A stretch of DNA of 64,000 nucleotides from Oenanthe sinensis. Taxonomy: Eukaryota > Streptophyta > Magnoliopsida > Apiales > Apiaceae. Position numbers and translations under genes: made by a program. The stretch lies in the NCBI GenBank assembly GCA_028671895.1, contig JAPMAC010000221.1, positions 1,488,001-1,552,000 on the forward strand. Reading direction: 5' to 3'. Shown piece after piece: positions 35,290 through 47,387 of this stretch (positions within the stretch are counted from its first letter, which is position 1; every line of letters starts with the position of its first letter). The notes under the pieces are model-generated. The model ran no database searches. It was given only the letters and a program-made list of their open reading frames with translations, and had not been told where the DNA came from.

Positions 35290-36016
35290 TATAGTCTCTC
35301 AATGGACTCCTCCGGCCACTCCCCAGTTAAATGGAGTATCCGAAAGGAGAAATCGAACTTTATTGGACATGGTTCGATCCATGATGAGCTATACAGATCT
35401 TCTAGTATCACTTTGGGGTTATGCATTGGAAACATCAGCATATATATTGAACAAGGTGCCTTCCGAATCTGTTCCTCAAACTCTGTATGAGATATGGAAA
35501 GAAAGGAAAGCGAGTCTTAAGCACGTTAAGATTTGGGGATGTCCGGCTTATATCAAGAAAGTTGACCCCGATAAGCTAGAATCTCGATCCGTGAAATGTA
35601 GGTTTGTAGGATATCCTAAAGAGACTTTAGGGTATTACTTTTACAACGAACAAAGGGTGTTTGTCTCCCGACATGCTACCTTCCTGGAAAAACAGTTTAT
35701 CCTTGAAAGGAATAGTGGGAGCAAGATTGAACTTGATGAAGTTCATGAAGAACAAACTACTACGGTTCAAGAGGAAACACCTATTCATATTGAATAACCT
35801 TCCGTAGAACAGCCCATCCGTAGATCACAAAGGGTGTCTCGCCAACCTGAGAGGTATTATGGCCTTGTCATTGAGAATGACAATGAAATGGCGGTCATTG
35901 ATGGAGACGACCCTATGACCTTCAACGAGGCTGTGAGTAGTGTTGACTCAGAGAAATGGCAGAGTGCCATGAAATCCGAAATGTACTCCATGTATGCCAA
36001 CCAAGTATGGACTTTG
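35290..36016 (+). pseudogene. Duplicated E2 integrase segment before E5 LTR2
   Basis: It is collinear with 28143-28868 with about 16 differences in 725 bp, including the same junction ...CCAAGTATGGACTTTG into the LTR. It encodes integrase from the Glu of the triad onward and the linker to RT. A TAA (35795) interrupts where the other copy has CAA, whereas TGG is kept where the other copy has TGA. E5 should have its own RT/RNase H and PPT here, so the segment is foreign to E5's structure. Confidence 0.92.
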
Positions 36017-37608
36017 TGTTAGTATTGGTGTCCTAGAGACAATACTTTTCATGTTTTATTGAAAACAATTAAGGATTATGTTTTATGTGATTATTTAATT
36101 AATATTTATTATGTCTTTATTTACTGCGTTATAAATTGAAAGGATAATAAATGTCCTTGGAATATTAATACGTAATATATATCTTTAAGTATGTGACTTA
36201 AAAATGAGATTATATGAATAGTATTTTATTCCTAAAATTCCCTAGTCAAGTATTATTATTTAAGGACAGTAATAATGCAATAAGACTAATATGCTTGTTA
36301 ACGGATGACCACATCTCATTGGTCATAGGTATGGTGATACTAAAGTCAAGAACATAAGTGTATGTATCAATACATGACACTGGAAAGACCCGCCGTGAGA
36401 TTCTACATGTTAATAAGTGTCATAAGAAATCTCACTGTGATAATGATGTAATGATCCTCTGACTTGAAATCATTATATTTCTATACGAGAATTAATATAC
36501 TTTGATTACACTCAAAGTTACCTTTAGCCGGGTAATGATAAAGGTGTACATTGGGTATGCTATGAATCGTATGAGAAATATGAATGATAGATATAGGATT
36601 TAACCCTCCAATTCTAGGAGTGATATTATTGGCCTCTTGATTGAGTGAGACAATGAAATGCATGGCCATGCTCAAATATTGATTTGTTTAAATAGTCTAC
36701 TCATTGATCAAGAAAACCGAGATTAAACGTTGAAGAGGATGACACTATACATGCCTCGAGTTTAATCTATAATATAAGGTTAAAGGGGTTATATTACATG
36801 GAACATTATTCACGAAAGATTTAATTGAATCACCAATTATTATTGTTACTTGGGTAGCAATGATGTATTACTAGATGCCGCTCATTGTTTATAATTTTAT
36901 TATTAGATAATAAAATTATTGCCAATGTAATAATAACCTAAAGGGTCACACACAAAGAACGTCAAAACGGAGGTTTATTTAAATTACGAATTTAAATATA
37001 TTATTGTTTATTTGAATTTAATTATTGAATTAATTAAGTGGGACTTGATTAATTATATTAGAATTCGGATTTAATAAGTATTATTATTATTCGAATTTAA
37101 TTATTGAATTAATTAAGTGGGACTTGATTAATTATATTAGAATTCAGATTTAATAATAATAATAACCCAAAGTCATAATGGGTTTTGGAAACCACATGGA
37201 TTAGGGTTAGACCCAAAATCTCTCTATCCCCTATATATACATAATGATGTATAATATTAGGGTTTAATCATCAGATTTCGTTTTTAGAGAAAAACCCTAG
37301 CTGCTCAACATCAAGAGAGGCTAGAGAAAGAGAGAGAGAGAGGCAAACAATTCGGCTAGTACCGACTCCGGTGATCGTAGGACGATTGGGCGTTCGTGTG
37401 GACTTCTTTGGAGAGCAGATCTTTGCAACAAAGGGCTGCTGTGATTCATCTTTTCTGGACCTCCATTAAACAGCATACGGAAAGCTTTGTTAAGGTACAT
37501 ACTTCTTCACCATAATCATCCAACATTATACATGGATCCTGCGATTGGGTTTCGATTTTTTTTATTTTTACGTTAATTTCGCTGCGTTTTCATGCCCGAA
37601 ACCCTTCA
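36017..37608 (+). repeat. E5 LTR2
   Basis: 1592 bp, collinear with LTR1 with roughly 38 differences by eye. It is followed by TSD CTTTG and the in-frame continuation of E2 RT. It is preceded by E2 flank rather than a PPT, which suggests that it was a solo LTR in the parental allele. Confidence 0.9.
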
Positions 37609-38057
37609 CTTTGGTAGAGGCACCCAAGGATATGAAGCCTATAGGGTGCAAGTGGGTATACAAGAGAAAGATTGGAGCAAATGGCCAGGTAGAGACCTAC
37701 AAGGCCAGGCTCGTGGCAAAAGGATTCAAACAAAGACAAGGGATTGACTTTGATGAAACTTTTTTGCCTGTAGCCTTTCTCAAATCAATTCGGATTTTTC
37801 TTGTTATTGCAGCTTACTATGACTATGAGATTTGGCAAATGGACGTAAAGACGACCTTCCTCAATGGGGAACTTGAAGAAGAAGTGTATATGACACAGCC
37901 AGAGAGTTTTATTTCCAAAGGAAATGAACATCTAGTATGTAAGCTACTACGAACCATATATGGGTTAAGGCAAGCTTCTCGAAGATGGAACATCCATTTT
38001 GATGAGACAATCAAAGATTTTGACTTTATCAAAAACATAGATGAACCATGTGTCTAC
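37609..38057 (+). pseudogene. E2 RT, N-terminal part
   Basis: The frame continues from 28868: TLVEAPKDMKPIGCKWVYKR, then YKARLVAKGFKQRQGIDFDE, WQMDVKTTFLNG and YGLRQASRRWN, ending at DEPCVY. This is the Copia RVT_2 fingers/palm region before the catalytic YVDD, which is missing. At 38057/38058 the sequence jumps into the minus-strand gag of E6. Confidence 0.9.
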
Positions 38058-39123
38058 TCCCTCCTTTCCACATTTGTAGCAAACTACTCCCTTCCTAGGA
38101 CAATTCATCCGTTGATGCCCCTCTTGACCACAGTTATAACACCTTCCTTCTGATTTTGCACATAGTCCCGGACGCTTCTTTCCACACACCTCACAGTCTA
38201 GCAGTGGCGGTCTCGGCTGCCGAAACTGGCTCTCATTTCACTGTTGTCCTACTCGGACACTATTCGTACTTTCTACTTGGTTAAATCTTCCACCTTTTCC
38301 AATATAAAACCCTGGCCTCCTACCATATTGGTTCTGAAATGTTCCACACGACTGATTTCCTCCCCAACTCTCCGTTTTTCTTTTCTTCCCTTCATTTTCC
38401 CTTGGAATAAAATTACTTCCCTCTTCTATTATCTCAGCCTTATTCACCACCTTAATATACTCAGTAAGCTCAAAAGCAGCCACCCTAGTTTGTATCCACG
38501 GTCTCAACCCATATTGAAATCTCCTCGCCTTTTTCTTATCAGTATCCACGAAATGTGGCACGAACCTAGATAGCTCTATAAACTCCTTCTCATATTCAGC
38601 AACTGTTTTATTATTCTGCTTTAGTTCTAAGAACCTCATCTCCATTCTACTCTCCATATGCTCAGGAAAATACTTCTCCAAAAATAACTCAGTGAACCTC
38701 TCCCAGGTTACTATCCCTGCGGGCTCCATTAATTCCTTAGACTCCCACCAATAGTTCGCCTCTTCCTTCAGCAAATAGGTGGCAAAGATCGTCTTCTGCC
38801 CTTCTTCTACTCCTATAATCTTAAAGGATTTCTCAATTTCTTTCAACCATGACCTAGCCTCGAATGGTTCACCAAACCCTTTAAATTCAGGTGGTTGTAT
38901 TGACTTAAAAGCCTTAAAAGCTGCCGCAGTCTGGTTTACTAAATTGGGCATGGGACCCTGTTGGCCACGGTCTAGGGTTTGTCGTAACAAATCTACTAGT
39001 TGGTTCAAACTTTGATTATTCTGGTTGTCATTCTGGTTATCTCCTCGGTTGTTATCCCCCCCCCCCCCCCCCCGTAGAAGCCTCACCTTCCATGGGGTTA
39101 GTTCTAGTTTTCTTTGGTGGCAT
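38058..39123 (-). pseudogene. E6 gag (Retrotrans_gag, zinc knuckle), truncated and frameshifted
   Basis: It starts at MPPKKTRTNPMEGEAST (ATG at 39123). A homopolymer of 18 G on the coding strand (39073-39056) separates this start from the main frame, which implies a shift by slippage or an assembly artefact. The main frame carries the retroviral-type gag core of plant Gypsy elements (PPEFKGFGEPFEARSWLKEI, TYLLKEEANYWW, WERFTELFLEKYFPEHM, QYGLRPWIQTRVA). Two knuckles follow near 38200-38060: CYNCGQEGHQRMNC intact, and CYKCGKEG cut off by the junction with E2. A stop near 38238 and another frame change also disable it. Confidence 0.85.
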
Positions 39124-39693
39124 TTTTCTGAAATCCAAATAAAAGAATTTTTCATTAAAAATATTCAGTTCAATAAAACTGCATACCCATAAGATAGTCA
39201 TTTGTAAAAACAAAACAGTATATATAGGTACATATACATAAATATATGTATATATATATATGCATCTATATGTATACATGTATTTATATATATATACGTA
39301 TACCTATATACTTACTATTTTTTTAAAAATTTTAACCCGATAAATCATGGATACATTTTTTTTTTGTCTCAATTGATTCTTCCATTGGTATTGACCATCA
39401 TGCGCCTACCATAACTACTCTTTGGGGTACTACTATATTTTCTCTCTCAATTTCTTTGATTCTAAATCCCCCTTTAATCATCTTGAGGTGTCCATCAAAC
39501 GGTCTATGTCCTTATTGACTTATAATAATCTTGAAAGAACTCCATAACAATATCATCTACCACTAAGAGTCTTATTAGACTCACTCTTGGTACCACCTCC
39601 AGTAGTCCAATCACGAACTCTACATGAACTCCTACATTACTCTCTTGTATATAGTCATATCTCCTCCTACTCTCGTTCTAAGGTTTATAACCT
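39124..39693 (-). other. E6 leader between PBS and gag
   Basis: No gene is visible. It contains a (TATA/CATA)n-type simple repeat at about 39220-39310. Confidence 0.5.
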
Positions 39694-39708
39694 ACCGCTC
39701 TGATACCA
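39694..39708 (-). other. E6 primer binding site
   Basis: The minus strand reads TGGTATCAGAGCGGT, four bases after the LTR end, matching initiator tRNA-Met. Confidence 0.85.
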
Positions 39709-39712
39709 TCTC

Positions 39713-42700
39713 TGTAACGCCCCCCCAAATCCCCTACTGGAATCCAGGTCGTCACATTCTCTTGCGGAATATTTAATCTCCTGCTCACAATATAATATAC
39801 AACAATATTCATAATGAACTCCCCCAAACTACTCCACGGGTTATAGTCTTAGAACGCATACTTACTGATTCAAAAGTTATTACATCACATTCTCATCTCT
39901 CATAATCTCTGAAATAATATTACAACTTCAATTGTCAAGATGATGAAAACATCATAAACTTTCTACCAACTCGCACCCTCGTTAGACACTATAAAGCTAA
40001 CGTGCTGAATCAGTTGCTTTCCCCTTCCCTTTGTCACGGTCCACCGTACTCGTACCAGCTTTGTTTGCCGCTGTTTTATAATATTTAAATAGCAAGAATG
40101 AGCCAAAAATGCCCAGCAAGTCTATATATTCCACAACAACTCAACAAAAATATATAGTGTTTACCACTCTAAAATAACCCCTCCACATATACAATTATAC
40201 TCTTTTTGAAAAGAAAATAACTCAAAAACCCTCATAAATCTTTGAATACTACTCATATGAATTGAATAAATATATCTCAATAACTTCTCAAATTGATACC
40301 CTAGTTAACCGAATCACGGAGGCCTCCGTGAACGATTAAGGTATCAAGGAATAACTTCGCAAATTAATACCCTAGTTAACTGAACCACAAAGGCATCAGT
40401 TAACAATTAAGGTATCAAGGATTGGACTTCTTCGGAAACGCCACCTCAAGTAATGGATTGATCAGTCCATTGTCACTACTCGTTTACTATCGATAGAAGG
40501 ATGAGCCGACGTCTCGAACACACCCTAAACCCACAATGGGGTTACTCCTCAGGTTGGGCCGGTGCGTTATTCTGGTCACTTTTGTCATCTCTAGTCCAGA
40601 ATATAAGGTGTCGGAATCTTCGATCACCTTCAACAATACATCTCTTAGGTGTCACGGTAAAATAACACATGCACCTTTATTTACTTCTCAATAAAATATT
40701 ACTCAAATATCATTCAGAAACAATGAATGATAAACACCTTCAATAATTAAATTTTCCCCTTGAATGAGTAGAGAAAATATTTATATGAACAACTGTTCTG
40801 ATCATGGATTCAGAATAAGTTAACCCATATCAGTATTCTCAACTTACTCTATATATATAACTCCACTCTTTAATATCAATAAGATATAGTATGAAGATAT
40901 TATTTAATACATCTCGTTTTATAATATCTGGATAACGAGCTCGACAATAATATATAGGTATTTCAAATTTGTATGAATAAGATCCGGTATAATCAACTAG
41001 ATAGAATACTTGCAATGTATATCTTTAAAAATAGAAACCATGCTAAAACAAGGTCATAATACTCTGAACAAGAAAGTATAGGAAAGCATGCATATGTAGC
41101 ATACATATATTTTTAATATGTAAAAACGTAGGGATATAAAACTTGCCTTGGTTATGTGAAATGAAAACCCTGCTCCTTTCACTTCTCGGATACGCTATAA
41201 TTATATAAGAACTCATTTTAGTAAACATACGCAGGTATTAAGTCAACTCAAGTTTTATTTCTATTTTTCTTTAACCCTTATTATCCGGCATTCACCTCCT
41301 CGGGTCTATCTTAACCCTTCATAAACCATCTCGTCAATGACCTTTAACCTAATCGTTTACTCCAATCTATAGTCATGTTATTCCTCAACATCTTTCGTGT
41401 TTTAACCGACTCGAAATTATCCTTTTATCCTAGCCAAAATGGCTCGTCAAAATCGTGCCTCTAGAGTTGACTATTCTGCAAATTTCTATTTCGCGACTCC
41501 CACTCTAACATTCTTAATAAATCTAAAAATTCATAATTAAATATGAATCCACCTCAAGGAGCTTCTTGAGTATTTGTAATATTATCAAAAATATTTTGAT
41601 TTGGAACCCTTGAGTTTAACTTGGTGAAATGTATTTTACAAATCGAGTCAACTACGGGGTTTTACTATTTTCACCGCTTTCACTAAATCGCTCATAACTC
41701 ATTAACCGTTAACTCAAATGATGCACCGATTTCGCGTGCACGATCTAGAGAATGTCTAGAATATAATCCATCAAAGTTTGCCCCTGGAAAGAGGACTCAT
41801 TTTCACGAATTTACAGAACAGGGCAGTAGCTCCTCTAGTGAATAGTGCATCGCACAACTTTGGTTCCAACATTTTTATAAAATTGAAAAATTAACATCTG
41901 CCCTTGAAATTTTGGAGAGGCCTTGTTAACTGACCAAATTACTTAATCTCAAAATTTCATGATTTTTCGTGACTGTCAAGGGGTCTGTTTATATATACAA
42001 AGGGAGTCATTCGAAACAGTTTGGTTCTTTTAGACACCTCCACTAAAACTAACTTTTCTCCTAAACCGTAAATCGGAATAACATGATTCAAGTGTCAAAA
42101 AGATCTATGAGTCAAGTACTATCCAAATATGGTCAGAGGTGTTAGGGGTCAGGAGCTTGACAATTCGGATTTCACAGTTTAAAGGAGTGCTCACGAAAAA
42201 TGGGCATTACGACGGCTATAAACTTAACGTTTTCCGGATTCAACCAATTGAAATCCATTCTCAACCAACACTCACCTTACTCATATTATCATAACCATAT
42301 CATTAAGCTACTGATTTCAAAACTTTAGATTAACATTATTTCATAACCTCAACCCACAACACTACATCTTACTAACAAAACAACTACTTAGTCATGCTAA
42401 GTCATACCTCTATCTACTAACATTTTTACTCCATGCAACTCACACAAACATAAGGGTTAGTGGTGTTCATACCTTCTTAGAGCTCAAACAACACCTATCT
42501 AGAGCTTAGAGTCCTTGAGAGAGCTTGATCTAGCCTTGATCATAAGTAAATATCAAGAATAAAACTTAGTAATTTTCGGAGTTACTATTCAGCCTCAACT
42601 TCTACAATTTATTTACCCAATCAAAACACCTCCAAAAGTTATGAAATTAAATAAATACCTTATACCTATAGTGAAGAAGATATGGTTAAAATTTGGAGAT

Positions 42701-43454
42701 TTTTGGATGAGTAGAACTGGAGTTATAAATTTTCTTTCAACCTTGCTTAAGCTGGGCAGAAACTGGAGAAATGAAATGGGAGAGAGCTTTTCTACTTTAC
42801 TTGCTTTTGTGTTGGTGTATTTGTGTTTGTATAAAGTGTATGTAATGTATATGGCTGATTTACACACAAGTATGGCTTGGTGGAGTGCAAGGTCAAGGTC
42901 AAGTACAACTAAAGCCATGAATCAAGGAACTTGCTTTCTACTTTTCCACCATTTATGGAACCATGTTTCTAACCAATACTTGGTTACTTGGTTGGCTTTC
43001 AATTCCTAGTTAGGCATGCATGACACTTGCATGTGACTTGTCTTTAGTCACTTCTTATCCAACAATTAATCATTAATCCTCCACGTAAGTTCGATTAATC
43101 CGTAGCGTTTCGACGTAGAATTTCTGTAACGTAAATCTTTAATATTCCAAATACTCTAATTCGATTATAACCATGAACTTTCTAAAATATAATCCACTTG
43201 ATCACAACTTAATTCTCTTATTCCTTGATATCTCATAATTTATGAAACAATTAGTAAAAGCGGAAATCTTCGGATTCTGACTGCTTTTACATTCACTCAT
43301 TTTCTTCATACAACAATACCACATCTTTGGTTTTCCCATATTCCACCACTTACCTGGTGTGGGCTAAAAAGTTTTTCATAAACCGTAGAATCACTATTCA
43401 TCAGGGTCGTTTATAAATAAAAAAAAAATTCATCCAAAAATCCGGCTTATTACA
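39713..43454 (-). repeat. E6 5' LTR (3742 bp)
   Basis: The minus strand begins TGTAATAAGCCGG (edge 43454) and ends GGGGGGGCGTTACA (edge 39713). The ends form the short inverted repeat TGTAA/TTACA. The mate LTR is missing, so the borders rest on the end motifs, the PBS and the resumption of E2 RNase H at 43455. The plus-strand frame 42641-43009 looks incidental. Confidence 0.75.
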
Positions 43455-43663
43455 CCAAGGAACCGAGGTCTCACAAGAATACCAAACATATATTGCGGCA
43501 GTTTCATTTGATTAGGGAGATCATTGAAAGAGGAGATGTCAAGATCGAAAGAGTTGACACACATAACAACATAGCAGACCCATTCACGAAGCCGCTGTCT
43601 CAGTTAAATTTTGATCGTCGTAAGGAGCGGATGGGTATTAGATACCAGAGTGATTGGCTTTAG
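43455..43663 (+). pseudogene. E2 RNase H C-terminus
   Basis: The frame encodes TKEPRSHKNTKHILRQFHLI, then GDVKIERVDTHNNIADPFTK and PLSQLNFDRR, ending SDWL with TAG at 43661. This is the conserved end of Copia RNase H (H-I-x-x-x-x-H-L-I-R, DPFTKPL). Everything between DEPCVY (38057) and here was lost with E6's deletion. Confidence 0.9.
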
Positions 43664-43677
43664 GCCAAGTGGGAGAT
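43664..43677 (+). other. E2 polypurine tract
   Basis: GCCAAGTGGGAGAT lies between the pol stop codon and the LTR start TGAAAGTG. Confidence 0.8.
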
Positions 43678-45374
43678 TGAAAGTGTTTGACCTAAAACCA
43701 ATCATGTATGATGAGTTAGGAAAAACTTTCTGCTACTCTTATTTAATTTCATTTGATAATAATAGAGTATTTATTTGTTATGTTACGGGCTTAATCTATT
43801 TGAAGTGTATTAAATAAGAAGCAAAGCTTCTAGAATTATAATGAGATTGTAATAATGAGATCTAGAAGATAATAGCTTTAGACTTAAACAGTTCCTGATC
43901 ATAGGATAACTAATTGGAAATTGGTAAATCCGTAAAGATCAGTACACACTATGCTAGCTCTCTTAGGAGGATGTCTGTTCTCATAGACATTTGTGTGGTG
44001 ACACTATATCTAGTATGTAGGTGCTTATTAAGGAATAAGTTCACTGAACATGACTCGATAAGTAGAACAACTAATGGAGTTTACTCACGTGTCGATAGTT
44101 GTTTATTAAGTAAATAGTTGTACAAGTATCCTTAGACTTGAGATCGTTAGAGTAATCTCGTACACAATGATTTATGCTTTGGTTTAGTCCTTAGTTTCTA
44201 GGACATTCATTAGGTCCATTCTGGTCATAGTGATTTGTGTATGGAGATAGTTAACGGATCAGTAAAGGATCTGCCCCTTCCTGTAAAGGAAGTGAATATC
44301 CTATGTTATTCTTAGATATGCAAGTTCAGGAATCTCTGGCCAGAGTGAATGAAATTAGAAAGAGTTTCTAATTTGCATTAAAAGGAACTTTGCATTATGA
44401 ATAAGAAATCATATGATTAAATTAGATAGGCTTGACACGAGTTCCATGCCTTGTATTTAATCGGGATATTGAAGGGTAGAAGGAATTAATTGTACGGTAA
44501 CTAATTACTGACAGGTTCTAAGTATTCTAAGCAATGATTTCGTATTATCTGGATAGTCGCGATATGTTGAGAAGCATCACTCACGATGTAGAATAAATAT
44601 AATTAATCAGATTAATTATATTTAATGAATTAATAGAATTCATATAAATAATAAATAAAATGTTTATTATTATTTATTTCTACTACCGGCTTAATATTGA
44701 ACCTAAAGAGTCACACCATAAAAGAGATTAAATTATAGATGAATGAATAATTAATAATAGCTAGTCATTATTTATTTATGAAATAAATAATTACTTAGCA
44801 AATTTTATGAATTAATTAAATGAGATTTAATTGATTATAAATTATTTAAGATAAGATCTTAATATTATTAATTAAATATTTAATTAAAGTAATTAAATAT
44901 GAAGAGAGAATAATTTTCTAGAAGAGTTTAGAAAAAGGAATTAATGATTAAAATAGTTTTAATCATTAACTAATTAATTAATAAGATTAATTAATTAAAA
45001 AGGGAATTAATAATAAGATATTTATAGAAAATATCTCAGCTGAGATATTTGCCTATAAATATAGGATTATTATAAACCCTAATACTCGAACCCTAATATT
45101 TGTGAGAAATATTTTAAAAGGGAGGCAACCCTAATTTCCTCTTTAGCCTCCTCCTTCATCTTTTAGTTTGATTTTTGGTGGATATCTTTATAGCACACCA
45201 CACTTGAGGGGTGATTGCAAGGATTGAAGAACAAGATCTTCTCTAGCTGTTGCCGGAAAGCAATCGAGGTATTCTTCAATTTATAAAATAGTTTTGTATC
45301 TATATGTATGTATACATAGGAATATATGCAAATAAATGTTATTCATTGCTTCCGCTGGTGCATAAATTCCATCA
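43678..45374 (+). repeat. E2 right LTR
   Basis: 1697 bp, uninterrupted, and matching left parts 1 and 2. It ends AAATTCCATCA and is followed by TSD TCCTC. It preserves the empty E3 target site. A TATA candidate lies at 45054-45061. Confidence 0.92.
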
Positions 45375-45379
45375 TCCTC

Positions 45380-46723
45380 CATGTGCTAAAAACTAACATT
45401 GTGTGTATCTACAAGTGGAGGCTCATGTTGAGTGATTTCAACATGGGGTGCAGACTCTGTACAGGGTATCATGGGAGAATGACCAAGTTCAATAGGTACC
45501 CCCTATTGAGAGGAGACACCTATAAAGAAGCTATTTTCCCTATTAAGTTCTGTACCCTTTTGAGAGGACACAGACTGTGTGACAAAGGTTGATGTCCTTG
45601 CCTTCTTCTTCTTAGGCACACCAGGACCCTTTGTGGGTTCATTGACATTTTCATCCTTATTTGCTGCACTATGTGCAGTTACTCCCTCAATAACCTTACA
45701 CATTATTTCTAACCTAGAGGTTGAAGATCTTTTCTTTGTAGAAACCTGATCCTGTTGAGAGGACACGGGCTCGTGGCTAACAACCCTAGAATTTCTAGAG
45801 GCTCTAACAGACTTGAAAGGTTATGAGTGTGGGTTAGTAATAGAGAGGTCAACTCCATTCTCATCACTCAAAGAAAAGACAGAAAAGTCTCCCACAATTC
45901 TTAAATTGAGTGAGTTTATTATAGACCTCATGTGGTCAGTAATAAACAGACCCAACTCAGAATTAAGGGGTTTGCTGGAAAGTATGGAGTAAGTATTTTT
46001 CTTTAAGGTGGGGGACTCTATACATTGTATACTATCTAAATTAATTATGCCTACAACAGAATTAATAATAAGTATAAAGAATATAGGATAGTATATTACC
46101 AGCTTTCTGTTTTCCTGCTTGCCTAGCACCAGCTTGAAGAGAGGCATCAGGATCTTTCCAATTTCGATTCTATAATTATGCACCATGGAGTGCACAATCT
46201 TCCTGATGTAGGCCTGGACTTCATTCCAGCCACTGGTTTTGCTAGACATGGCTCGAGTGACAGCATCCATTATCATGCTACACTCTTTGACAAGGTACTT
46301 TCTATCCATCCCTCCTGATGGATACCACTTATCAGAGGTTGGGCTTGTTTTGGGTCCAGTATACCCAATCACTTTAAAGAATTTGGCCAACTGGGCATCA
46401 CTGGCAGGCTCCTGGAATTATGAACCTTCTTCAGCTTCAACGTGGAGAGAAACATTGATGTGGGTCGAGTTAATGGTGTAGGATGTGTTGTTGATTTGGA
46501 AGGTTATGATGCTTATATCCTACTCCCCATCACATGTAGCAGAAGTCCAGAGCTAAGATAATCTTGGAATTTCTAACAGTGGGCTCTCCATTATGGCATA
46601 TGACAAGAAGGAGTTATTCATGAATCCAACAAATGGTTTGAAGTCTTCTCTGGCCTCACCCACCGTAGCCATGGTGGTGAAGTTGGTTTGGGGAATAGTA
46701 CAAACTATTTGAGGTCCAGACAT
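45380..46723 (-). pseudogene. E1 env-like gene, 5' portion
   Basis: It reads from ATG at 46723 (MSGPQIVCTIPQTNFTTMAT) in one frame to about 45503, with stops near 46555, 46525 and 46420 and after the 190-codon open part 46390-45821. That part contains the distinctive SDKWYPSGGMDRKYLVKECS and a hydrophobic stretch (YPIFFILIINSVVGIINL), possibly a membrane segment or a retained intron-like insertion. A Lys-rich, Thr/Ser-rich region follows. The gene is broken by E2 at 45375-45379 and continues at 9708. The start codon is chosen because nothing coding lies upstream before the E4 junction. Confidence 0.65.
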
Positions 46724-47387
46724 GATTTTAGAAAGGTTAAAGATTAAGAAATTTGGCTAGAAAAGAGAATGAAATGAACTGGATTGTAAAGAGAAAGTAG
46801 AAGGTTTAGAGCTTTTTAGAGTAGAAGAGTTTTAGAAGAAGTAAAGAGTGATAGTGATTTTACTATTGTATTTATATTAAATGAAAAAGAAACTGTCAAG
46901 AAGTAATTTTAATCGATTTAAATTGACAGTTGTATGCTCAATCCACTCCTTTTTTTTATAGTAACTCTTGTGCTAGAAATCACAATTACTCTTGACAGTA
47001 ACATTAGAGGTTAGAGAATAAATAAATAAATAACCAATAACCCTAATTTAACCGTTGACATTATGTTATGCGGGGATATTTGAAAACTAAACTGTCAATG
47101 AATACTGATAGTAAGTTTCAGTCCCGCATACTATGCTGTCAAGACTCATTCAAGTGATTGACAATAACTTATCACACTCTGACATCATAGATAAAATATA
47201 CTGTCAAGACACTTGACAATACTTTTTATTAATATCATATAAGATAAATCACTAAGAATAAATTAGTTAACCTCTCAGTAAAATTTCATCACGTATCTCC
47301 ACTATGATAGAAATCAAAATACCTTATAAGACCATTACTTCACAGTGAATTTTAGTTAACTAAATTTTTTAATCACTAAATTAACTT
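46724..47387 (-). other. E1 spacer between pol and env-like gene
   Basis: Noncoding and AT-rich, with several TGACAG/CTGTCA words (46888-47215) as in the E1 LTR. E4 is inserted at its right edge. It may hold the env-like gene's own splice or promoter signals, but none is identifiable. Confidence 0.5.
47383..47387. repeat. E4 target site duplication, left copy (AACTT)
   Basis: AACTT occurs directly before the LTR at 47388 and directly after the other LTR at 60981-60985. It fixes the element borders. Confidence 0.93.

Larger units (their letters stand above)
28869..37608 (+). mobile_element. E5: Copia retrotransposon inside E2 pol, rearranged 3' half
   Basis: LTRs TGTTAGTATTGG...ACCCTTCA of 1591 and 1592 bp, a PBS (TGGCATCAGAGC) and the CTTTG duplication define it. 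Its proteins resemble E2's, so the two belong to related lineages. The second half is abnormal: after RT codons at about 35287 the sequence switches to a copy of E2 integrase (35290-36016), which leads into LTR2. RT end, RNase H and PPT are missing. LTR divergence is about 2.4% by eye. Confidence 0.85.
38058..43454 (-). mobile_element. E6: truncated Gypsy retrotransposon (5' LTR and gag only)
   Basis: The minus strand shows a 3.7-kb LTR (43454-39713), PBS, leader and gag cut at the second zinc knuckle. Protease, RT, integrase and the 3' LTR are gone. The left end abuts E2 RT and the right end abuts E2 RNase H with about 290 codons of E2 missing, so one deletion removed both E6's 3' part and adjoining E2 sequence. 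LTR length and gag type suggest the Tekay/Del chromovirus group, an inference only. Confidence 0.8.
9709..45374 (+). mobile_element. E2: Copia retrotransposon carrying nested E3, E5 and E6
   Basis: LTR ends TGAAAGTGTTTGACC...TTCA, a TCCTC duplication on both sides, a PBS (TGGTATCAGAGC, 24370) and a purine-rich PPT (43664-43677) define the element. E3 splits the left LTR, E5 splits pol between integrase and RT, and E6 replaces the RT/RNase H middle. Remaining coding pieces in order are an out-of-place RT/RNase H fragment, gag-protease-integrase, the RT N-terminal part and the RNase H C-terminus. LTR divergence is about 2% by eye. The element is non-functional. Confidence 0.9.

Noticed and set aside
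42641..43009. 122-codon plus-strand reading frame in the E6 LTR
   Set aside because: It is antisense to the element, has no recognisable domain and sits in a noncoding LTR; most likely chance.
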